Assembly (NCBI GenBank): GCA_050246915.1
Contig: JBFWVD010000012.1
Span: 1 to 64,000 of the forward strand
Reading direction: 5' to 3'
Origin: JBFWVD01 sp050246915
Lineage (GTDB): Bacteria; Actinomycetota; Acidimicrobiia; Acidimicrobiales; Ilumatobacteraceae
Length of the DNA stretch: 64,000 nucleotides
Of this stretch, positions 54,408 to 61,028 are shown in pieces. The position numbers and the translations under genes were made by a program. A model generated the notes under the pieces. It saw only the letters and a program-made list of their open reading frames with translations. It did no database searches and was not told where the DNA came from. Positions within the stretch are counted from its first letter, which is position 1. The number at the start of each line of letters is the position of its first letter.

Positions 54408-54902
54408 TCAGCGTTGCTCGGCGCGCAGGCCGACGAGCACGGTGGCGATCGCGCACCCCTCGGGTCCGGCCTTCCACGAGTGCTTCACACCGTTCACCAA
54501 CATCGTGTCTCCCCCGCGGAGCAGCACGGGTCCGGTCTCGAGACCGAGCTCCACCTCACCCGACAGCACCACGGCGTAGTCGACCGTCGGCGTGGAGTGC
54601 ATCGGCACCTCCAAACCAGGCCCCATGTGGGTGAGGATCCACTTGGTGTGAGCGCTCGGCGTGTCGTAGTCGGGAGCAACGATGCCCACCGTTGGATCAC
54701 TCTGGAGCATCTCGGGCTGGGCGTTGAGGTTCCAGAGCTCGAAAACCACTGCCTCACGCGCCCGAACGGGTGAGGGTGCACTGGTCCCGTCGATCGTGCT
54801 GGCGTCGGACATCGAGCGGGCATGAAAGGCGACCGGTGCTGGTCCATCTGACAACACCGTCGAGCGTCCCTGCTCGTCGACACCAGTGATGACTCGTCTC
54901 AT
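54408..54902 (-). CDS. Cupin domain protein
   Basis: A 164-aa single-domain cupin. Motif 1 reads GPGLEVPMHSTPTVDYAVVLSGEVEL (in parts; His in PMHSTP and Glu in SGEVEL), and motif 2 reads GGDTMLVNGVKHSWKAG with the distal His. It probably binds a metal; the reaction is unknown, and related proteins act in small-molecule catabolism. AGGAG lies 6 bases before the ATG at 54902. It follows an SDR gene on the same strand, 56 bp away. Confidence 0.82.
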   Translation of the reverse strand: MRRVITGVDEQGRSTVLSDGPAPVAFHARSMSDASTIDGTSAPSPVRAREAVVFELWNLNAQPEMLQSDPTVGIVAPDYDTPSAHTKWILTHMGPGLEVPMHSTPTVDYAVVLSGEVELGLETGPVLLRGGDTMLVNGVKHSWKAGPEGCAIATVLVGLRAEQR

Positions 54903-54958
54903 GACGTTCTCCTCGTCTCGAACTCGTTCCGGCACGTCGGGGGAACGACGCGTCAATT

Positions 54959-55771
54959 TCAATTGATGGATGGACTCGCGCCACCGTCGACGCGCAGATT
55001 GGCGCCAGTGATGAAGTCGGCCTTCGTGCTGGCGACATAGGCGACAAGGTCGGCCACGTCCTCCACCCGACCGATGCGGTTCACCGTCTGAATCACGTAG
55101 GTGCGCAACACGAATTGCTCCACCTCAGCGCGGGTTGCCAACCCCTGCTGTCGACCGACCTCGTCGAGCCAGCCGGACACACCGGGTGTGTCGATCATTC
55201 CGGGTGATATGGCGTTGACCGTGACACCGGTGTTGGCCAACGCCTTCGCTGCACCGAGCGCAAGATTGGTCATGCCGGCCTTCGCCGACGCATAGTCGGC
55301 AAGCGTTCCGGTTGGAGTCGTGCCGATGCCGCTCGAGATCTGAATGATCCGCCCCCACCCACGTTCGGTCATCGCCGGCACCAATCGGCTCATCAGGCGC
55401 ATCGCCGCAATCACGTTCTTCTCATAGGTGGCGACGAAGTCCTCCGGCGGGACGTCCCAGAAGCTCGCTGCGCCGTGCTCACCAGCACGGCCCCCGGCGT
55501 TGTTCACCAAGATGTCCACGCCGCCGAGCCCGTCGAGGGCCTGGGCCACGACTGCATCGGCGCCGGCGTCGGTCGATACGTCCCCGAGGGCCAACACCGC
55601 CGCTCCGCCTGCGTCGCGGATGGCCTCGACGACCGCCTCACCGCGCGCTCGATCGCGCCCGTTGACGGCAACTGCTGTGCCCTCGGCCGCCAGTGCCTTG
55701 GCAATCGCCTCGCCGATCCCCATCGTTGCGCCGGTGACCAGTGCACGCTTTCCCCTGAGCCCAAGGTCCAT
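54959..55771 (-). CDS. SDR family oxidoreductase
   Basis: A 270-aa short-chain dehydrogenase: TGATMGIG (14-21), VNGRDRARGE (Arg after beta-2, so NADP is possible), NNAGGR, catalytic Ser in ISSGIG and YASAK for Tyr/Lys. The segment between SSG and Y (TTPTGTLAD) is typical of beta-ketoacyl or steroid reductases. GAGGGA precedes the ATG at 55771. It is co-directional with the cupin gene and divergent from ilvA. Confidence 0.87.
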   Translation of the reverse strand: MDLGLRGKRALVTGATMGIGEAIAKALAAEGTAVAVNGRDRARGEAVVEAIRDAGGAAVLALGDVSTDAGADAVVAQALDGLGGVDILVNNAGGRAGEHGAASFWDVPPEDFVATYEKNVIAAMRLMSRLVPAMTERGWGRIIQISSGIGTTPTGTLADYASAKAGMTNLALGAAKALANTGVTVNAISPGMIDTPGVSGWLDEVGRQQGLATRAEVEQFVLRTYVIQTVNRIGRVEDVADLVAYVASTKADFITGANLRVDGGASPSIN

Positions 55772-55886
55772 GACATCCCTCTGATTCCCCGAGCACGTCC
55801 ATCGGGCTCCCCCGATGGCGCTCCTGTCGACCATGGACACTAGAGGCGCTCGGCTGCACGACGGTCAATCGCCACACGTCCAGACG

Positions 55887-57458
55887 ATGGGACCGACCTC
55901 GCTCGTATCATGCGGCGTGCTCTCCAACGGTCCCGCCTCCGACGCTGGCGACCTCACGCTCGCGGAGTACCTCCGCAAGATCCTCACCGCCCGGGTGTAC
56001 GAGGTCGCCGTCGAGACTCCCCTCGATGTCGCCGAAGGCCTGTCGGAGCGCTCGGGCAACACCGTTCTGCTCAAACGCGAAGACGACCAGTCCGTGTTCA
56101 GCTTCAAGATCCGGGGCGCCTACAACAAGATGGTCGGCCTGACCGACGACCAGCGGCGTCGGGGCGTCATCTGCGCGTCAGCCGGCAACCACGCCCAAGG
56201 CGTAGCCATGAGCGCGCAGCGGCTCGGCATCGATGCCACGATCGTCATGCCCAGTACCACGCCACGAGTGAAGGTCGAAGCAGTCGCCGCGCTCGGCGGA
56301 CACATCGTCCTCCACGGCGACACCTACTCGGATGCGGCAGAACGGGCGATCGAGCTCGAGCGTGAGCGTGGACTCACGTTCGTCCACCCGTTCGACGATC
56401 CGGCCGTCATCGCCGGACAAGGCACGATCGCCATGGAGATCGTTCGTCAGCACGCCGGGCCCATCGACGCAGTGTTCGTACCCGTAGGAGGCGGCGGGCT
56501 CATCTCGGGCATCGCCGCCTACATGAAAGCCGTACGCCCGGAGATCCGCGTGGTTGGTGTGCAGGCCATCGACTCCGACGCCATGTCCCAGTCAGTGACC
56601 GCAGGCAACCGCGTCACGCTCAGCGACGTCGGCCTGTTCTGCGATGGCACGGCCGTGAAGATGGTGGGCGTCGAGACGTTCCGACTGGCGCGCCAACTCG
56701 TGGATGAGTTCATCGTGGTGGACACCGACGCGGTGTGCGCGGCCATCAAGGACGTGTTCCAAGACACCCGCAGCATCTTGGAACCGGCCGGCGCCCTGAG
56801 CGTCGCGGGGCTGAAGGCATACGTCGAACGCACGGGGGCGCGCGACCAGACGCTGGTGGCCGTGGCGAGCGGTGCCAACATGAACTTCGACCGTCTGCGT
56901 TTCGTGGCCGAACGAGCGGAGGAACGCGAGGCCCTGTTCGCCGTCACGATCCCCGAGGAGCGTGGTTCGTTCCGACGATTCTCCGAGCTCATCGGACCGC
57001 GCGCTGTCACGGAGTTCAACTACCGCATCTCCGATCGTGACGATGCACACGTCTTCGTCGGCATCGAGACCTTGAACCTTGCGGACTCGACGACCATCGC
57101 TCAGGAGTTCGTCGCCGCCGGCTTCGCCACCGTCGATCTGACCCACGACGAGCTGGCGCAAGAACATGTGCGCCACATGGTCGGTGGCCGAACCCCATTG
57201 GCCCAGGACGAGCGGCTGTACCGATTCCTGTTCCCCGAGCGACCCGGGGCGCTGATGCGGTTCTTGTCGAACATGCACACCGACTGGAACATCAGCTTGT
57301 TCCACTATCGCAATCAAGGCGCCGACTACGGCCGCGTGCTCGTGGGGTTGCAGGTACCCCATCGCGACGATGAGGCGTTCACCACGTTCCTCGAAACGCT
57401 GGCGTACCCATACACCGATGAGTCGACCAACCCGGTGTACCAACTGTTCCTGCGCTGA
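55887..57458 (+). CDS. ilvA: Threonine ammonia-lyase, biosynthetic
   Basis: A 523-aa PLP enzyme converting threonine to 2-oxobutanoate for isoleucine synthesis. The PLP Lys is in FSFKIRGAYNK (K74 from this start), the SAGNHAQG and VPVGGGGLISG phosphate loops are intact, and two C-terminal ACT-like domains (about 340-523) provide feedback control by Ile/Val. Length fits E. coli IlvA (514). ATG at 55887 is used; a GTG at 55917 gives a Lys position closer to E. coli. It ends 11 bp from the convergent ychJ-like gene. Confidence 0.93.
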   Translation: MGPTSLVSCGVLSNGPASDAGDLTLAEYLRKILTARVYEVAVETPLDVAEGLSERSGNTVLLKREDDQSVFSFKIRGAYNKMVGLTDDQRRRGVICASAGNHAQGVAMSAQRLGIDATIVMPSTTPRVKVEAVAALGGHIVLHGDTYSDAAERAIELERERGLTFVHPFDDPAVIAGQGTIAMEIVRQHAGPIDAVFVPVGGGGLISGIAAYMKAVRPEIRVVGVQAIDSDAMSQSVTAGNRVTLSDVGLFCDGTAVKMVGVETFRLARQLVDEFIVVDTDAVCAAIKDVFQDTRSILEPAGALSVAGLKAYVERTGARDQTLVAVASGANMNFDRLRFVAERAEEREALFAVTIPEERGSFRRFSELIGPRAVTEFNYRISDRDDAHVFVGIETLNLADSTTIAQEFVAAGFATVDLTHDELAQEHVRHMVGGRTPLAQDERLYRFLFPERPGALMRFLSNMHTDWNISLFHYRNQGADYGRVLVGLQVPHRDDEAFTTFLETLAYPYTDESTNPVYQLFLR

Positions 57459-57469
57459 GCGGCGTCAAC

Positions 57470-57847
57470 TCACATTGCGCCGACGTACACCCATCGTCCG
57501 TCGTCGCGGACGAAGGAGCTGCGTTCGTGGACCACTCCCGGCACGCCACCTCGGCGATGATGGGCCCGGAACTCGACCACGCCGACCGTGTCGAGCGGAC
57601 CTCCGGCCTCAGTGCTGAGGATCTCGAGCAGGACCCATTCATCGGCGGCGTCGACCCGCACCCGTCGCGGTCGTGTGGATGCATGCCACGATCGTTCGAG
57701 GTACGCCCCGTCACCAACGGCGAACGCGCTGTAGCGAGATCGCATGAGCTGCTCGGCGGTCAACGCCTGACGCGTCCCGGCGTGGATCGCTCCACAACAG
57801 GAACCGAATGCGAGCCCGGTGCCGCACGGGCATCGTCGATCGAGCAC
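57470..57847 (-). CDS. ychJ: YchJ family protein (SEC-C metal-binding, UPF0225)
   Basis: A 125-aa protein. The N-terminal SEC-C zinc motif reads CPCGTGLAFGSCCGAIHAG (C-x-C...C-C). It is followed by the YchJ central domain (LTAEQLMRSRYSAFAVGDG, YLERSWHASTRP, VEFRAHHRRGG, SSFVRDDGRWVYV). It has an NTF2-like fold and no firm function. It is 10 bp after the CoA-transferase gene, so it is last in a minus-strand group of four. Confidence 0.87.
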   Translation of the reverse strand: MLDRRCPCGTGLAFGSCCGAIHAGTRQALTAEQLMRSRYSAFAVGDGAYLERSWHASTRPRRVRVDAADEWVLLEILSTEAGGPLDTVGVVEFRAHHRRGGVPGVVHERSSFVRDDGRWVYVGAM

Positions 57848-57857
57848 TGCTACTTAC

Positions 57858-59060
57858 TCAGGAGATGGCGGTGACGTTGTCGTGCAACAACACGTCGATG
57901 TCAGCCTCGCTGTAGCCCAGCTCGAGGAGGATCTCACGGGAGTGCTCGCCGATGGACGGGCCGCGGCGACGGATCGAGGGGATCTCGTCGTCGAACTGAG
58001 CGGGCGCGGCCGACAACTTCAACGTCGGATGATCGGGATGGCTCATGAGATAACCGTTGTCGACAACTGCTCGGTCGGCGACGACCTCAGGGGGTGTCTG
58101 GAACAGCGAGAAGATGCAGTCCTCGGCGCGCAGACGCGCCACCAACTCGGACTGCGTCATGTTGCCGATCACCTCACGGAAGTGGGCCGTCATCGGCTCC
58201 CACGCCGCCCGGCGACTCGCCGGATCGGGGTAGGCCTCGATGTACTCCTCGACGCCGACCGCACGACAGGCCTGCGCCCAATATCGGGCCTCGTCGATGC
58301 ACATGAGTGTGATGAAGCGCGCATCAGCGGTGCGGTACGTCTGCATGATCGGGCTGCGAACCTGGTTCGTCGGCATCGGCAACTGCTCGCCGCTCAACGA
58401 GGCATAGGCCATGTCCGGGCTGAGGGCCCAGGTCGCGCCATTGAGCAGCGACGTGTCGACCACGACACCTTTTCCCGTTCGCATCGTGTGCACCAGCGCG
58501 GCGCAGACTCCCCCGGCGAAGAACATCCCAGTGGGCACGTCCCCCAGCGCCGGTCGCTGGGCTGTCGGCATGGCGGCCGCCGGATCGGAGAGGACATGGC
58601 CCACTCCGCCGCGCGCCCAGTACGACACCGCATCGAATCCACCGGCCTCGGCGTCGGCGCCTCGCTGCCCCTGGCCCGACCCCTTGGCGTACACCAGCTT
58701 GGGGTTCACCGCGAACAGATCGGCGGGTTCGGTCTTGAGCTTTCGGCGCACCCGTGGAAGTTGGTTCGTGATGTACACGTCGGCTCGTGCGATGAGCTTG
58801 TCGAAGATCTCACGACCAGCCTTGGTCTCGATGTCGAGCGCAATCCCGCGCTTGTTGCGGTTCACCAACTGGAACAGGAAGTCCACGTTGTCGACGGTGG
58901 CCACCATGCCGTTGCCGATGATGCCCCGCATGGCGTCGCCCTGTAGGCGTTCGACCTTGACGACATCGGCACCCCAATCCGCCAGCACCGCGGCAGCGGA
59001 CGGCACGAAACCGTGTTCGGAAAGGTCAACGACTTTGATCCCGGCCAATGGAAGTGTCAT
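57858..59060 (-). CDS. CaiB/BaiF-type class III CoA-transferase
   Basis: A 400-aa enzyme that transfers CoA between carboxylic acids through an aspartyl-CoA intermediate. The N-terminal GIKVVDLSEHGFVPSAAAVLADWGADVVKVE segment (in parts) is typical. NRNKRGIALDIETKAG marks the CoA site. The catalytic Asp is D174 in LGDVPTGMFFAGGV. Family substrates include carnitine, oxalate, succinate, cholate and other acyl-CoA acids. It fits the lipid/steroid-acid flavour of this region. It is 10 bp upstream of ychJ and 103 bp after the VOC gene. Confidence 0.9.
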   Translation of the reverse strand: MTLPLAGIKVVDLSEHGFVPSAAAVLADWGADVVKVERLQGDAMRGIIGNGMVATVDNVDFLFQLVNRNKRGIALDIETKAGREIFDKLIARADVYITNQLPRVRRKLKTEPADLFAVNPKLVYAKGSGQGQRGADAEAGGFDAVSYWARGGVGHVLSDPAAAMPTAQRPALGDVPTGMFFAGGVCAALVHTMRTGKGVVVDTSLLNGATWALSPDMAYASLSGEQLPMPTNQVRSPIMQTYRTADARFITLMCIDEARYWAQACRAVGVEEYIEAYPDPASRRAAWEPMTAHFREVIGNMTQSELVARLRAEDCIFSLFQTPPEVVADRAVVDNGYLMSHPDHPTLKLSAAPAQFDDEIPSIRRRGPSIGEHSREILLELGYSEADIDVLLHDNVTAIS

Positions 59061-59142
59061 GGCCGGAAGTTAGCGCCGGGCGTGGGCGACCGCAGGTCCC
59101 AGGTCGCCGTGTCAGGCCGATGGTTCAGGACGGCGTCTCCGG

Positions 59143-59163
59143 CCAGCGGTTCCGCTCCGCTGG
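59143..59163 (-). terminator. Hairpin directly after the VOC gene
   Basis: CCAGCGG and CCGCTGG form a perfect 7-bp stem with a 7-base loop, touching the VOC stop codon on the minus strand. There is no U-tract, so partial termination or mRNA 3'-end protection is more likely than full termination. Confidence 0.4.
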
Positions 59164-59574
59164 TCAGGTCGGCAGCGAGGCGACGTCCAATACCGTTCCC
59201 GGGGACGGGGTGAAGAGCTCGATCTCCAACCCGTCCGGATCGAAAAGGGTGATCGACGAGCCGACCGTTGCGTTGTGTTCGATCTCGACCTCGACGCCGC
59301 GCGCGGCCAAGTCGGCACGCCACTGTTCGAGCGCGTCGACGGTCGGTACCAACATGGCCAGGTGATCGAGGCGTTGCTCCGGGGTTGACGAGAGCGCGTG
59401 ACCTTCATCGGTCGGCCGGAACAACAACGCGAAGCTCGCCCCCGGATACACGAACGTGGAGAAGCCATCGGCCTTGTGACGTTGGAATCCGAGCACCTCT
59501 TGATACCAACGTGCGCTGCGCCCCCAATCGGCAACGCGCAACACGACATGGGCCAGTCCTGTCATCTCCGCCAT
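59164..59574 (-). CDS. VOC family protein
   Basis: A 136-aa glyoxalase/dioxygenase-fold protein: MTGLAHVVLRVADWGRSARWYQEVLGF (in parts, with the metal His9), FALLFRP, RLDHLAMLVPTVDAL with a second His, and TLFDPDGLEIELFTP with the C-terminal Glu ligand. The H, H, E set suggests metal binding is intact. It lies 9 bp after the ferritin-like gene. The substrate is unknown. Confidence 0.86.
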   Translation of the reverse strand: MAEMTGLAHVVLRVADWGRSARWYQEVLGFQRHKADGFSTFVYPGASFALLFRPTDEGHALSSTPEQRLDHLAMLVPTVDALEQWRADLAARGVEVEIEHNATVGSSITLFDPDGLEIELFTPSPGTVLDVASLPT

Positions 59575-59583
59575 CTCGATTCC

Positions 59584-60060
59584 TTACCCCTTCTGCAGCA
59601 ATGACAAGACCTCTTGAGCGCGTTCGCCGTGGATCGTCTCCTCGCGACCGTTGAGACGCAACAAACGCGCGACCTCGGGATCGGGTTCGTTGTCGGCCCA
59701 CTTCTGGTACCCGGCATCGCCGTCGAGTTCACCTTGGATGAGCACCTTCAGGAACTCTGGGCTCAACTCGGAGGGGACTCGGATGGGAGCGATGTCGAGC
59801 ATCGCCGCGGTCGGCTCGAAGTCAGTGCCGAGCTTGATGGCGATGGCCCGCTGCAGGCGGCGGGCATGACCAGCCTCTTCACGTCCGTTGCGGCGCAGCA
59901 ACTGTGCCGCCTGTTCGTTGCTGACCCGCTCGGCGAGCGCGTTGTAGAACGCCTCGCCCGACATCTCGAGGCTGAACAGCGAGCACAGGCCGTCCACATC
60001 GAGCTGATCAAAGCTGTTGAGCTGTTGGTACGTGTACTGAACGCGGGCCGACTCGGTCAT
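59584..60060 (-). CDS. Ferritin-like diiron protein
   Basis: A 158-aa four-helix protein. Two E...E-x-x-H pairs are visible: E32/E36 region with E62-x2-H65 (REEAGH), and E110 with E140-x2-H143 (REETIH), the pattern of a diiron carboxylate site (rubrerythrin/ferritin-like superfamily). No rubredoxin domain is present. Possible roles are peroxide reduction, iron storage or hydroxylation. It heads the minus-strand group ferritin-like, VOC, CoA-transferase, YchJ, divergent from an SDR. Confidence 0.82.
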   Translation of the reverse strand: MTESARVQYTYQQLNSFDQLDVDGLCSLFSLEMSGEAFYNALAERVSNEQAAQLLRRNGREEAGHARRLQRAIAIKLGTDFEPTAAMLDIAPIRVPSELSPEFLKVLIQGELDGDAGYQKWADNEPDPEVARLLRLNGREETIHGERAQEVLSLLQKG

Positions 60061-60141
60061 GGGCCGACCCTAGCGACCCCGTCGGCCCCGCGGCGTCGCT
60101 GGTAGACAATCCCCGAACGCCACATCACGGGGAGTGCAGGC

Positions 60142-60990
60142 ATGTCGTCACAGTCGCCAGATACGTCAGCAGCAACCGGATCGCAGATCCTGGCCGGGAA
60201 GGTAGCCATCGTCACCGGTGCCGGGTCGGGGATCGGCCGAGCCACCGCCTTGCGTTTCGCACGCGAGGGCGCCGCGGTGATGGTGAGCGAGATCTCGGTG
60301 CGCCGCGGCCAGGAGACCGTCGACATGATCACGGCCGCGGGTGGTCGAGCCATCTCCATGAAGGTCGACGTGTCCAAGCCCGAGGACATCGAGGCGATGG
60401 TGGCCAAGACCGTCGACGAGTTCGGCCAACTCGACATCCTCATCAACAACGCCGCGACCGTGCGGCCCGGTGGTGCCATCGAACTGGCGGTCGAGGACTG
60501 GGACATCGTGTGGAAGACCAACGTCTCCTCGGTGTTCCTCGGCGCCAAGTACGCCGCCCCGCAGATGAAGAACGGCGGGGCCATCGTGTCGGTGGCGTCG
60601 ACGTCTGGCCTCATGGGCGACACCCATCTCATCTCCTACAACGCCACGAAGGCCGCCGTCATCAACCTCACCCGCGCCCTCGCCATCGATCTCACCCCGC
60701 TCGGCATTCGCGTCAATTGCATTTGCCCGGGGATCACCATGACACCGGCGCAGGACGCCTTCATGTCCGAACCAGTCATGCGCTCGCTCAGTGAGCTCAC
60801 CACCCCGATGCGTCGCAACGCCCAACCGGAGGAGATGGCCGCGGCGATGTTGTGGCTGGCGAGTCCTGAGTCGTCCTACGTGTCGGGACACGCGCTCGTC
60901 GTCGACGGAGGTCTCACCGCCCAGCAACCGTTCGCGCTGCTCCTACAGGTGCGCGATCACCTCGCCGACGGCAACGTCGACGGCGTCTGA
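60142..60990 (+). CDS. SDR family oxidoreductase
   Basis: A 282-aa short-chain dehydrogenase: TGAGSGIG (25-32) after a 17-residue extension, VMVSEISVRRG (Glu after beta-2, so NAD), DVSK, NNAATV, Ser in VASTSGL and YNATK for Tyr/Lys. It has the ICPGITMTP segment and the C-terminal GHALVVDGGLTAQ of the classical family. GGGGAG is 10 bases before the ATG at 60142. It is divergent from the ferritin-like gene (81 bp) and convergent with hrpA. Confidence 0.88.
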   Translation: MSSQSPDTSAATGSQILAGKVAIVTGAGSGIGRATALRFAREGAAVMVSEISVRRGQETVDMITAAGGRAISMKVDVSKPEDIEAMVAKTVDEFGQLDILINNAATVRPGGAIELAVEDWDIVWKTNVSSVFLGAKYAAPQMKNGGAIVSVASTSGLMGDTHLISYNATKAAVINLTRALAIDLTPLGIRVNCICPGITMTPAQDAFMSEPVMRSLSELTTPMRRNAQPEEMAAAMLWLASPESSYVSGHALVVDGGLTAQQPFALLLQVRDHLADGNVDGV

Positions 60991-61002
60991 GCTGCTCGAC
61001 AC

Positions 61003-61028
61003 TGCACCTCTAGATTGCACGTCTAGAT
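61003..61028. repeat. Tandem 13-bp repeat at the hrpA 3' end
   Basis: TGCACCTCTAGAT (61003-61015) is followed at once by TGCACGTCTAGAT (61016-61028), with one mismatch. The second copy includes the hrpA TAG stop. CTAG is rare in such genomes. It lies between convergent genes and may be a simple duplication. Confidence 0.5.
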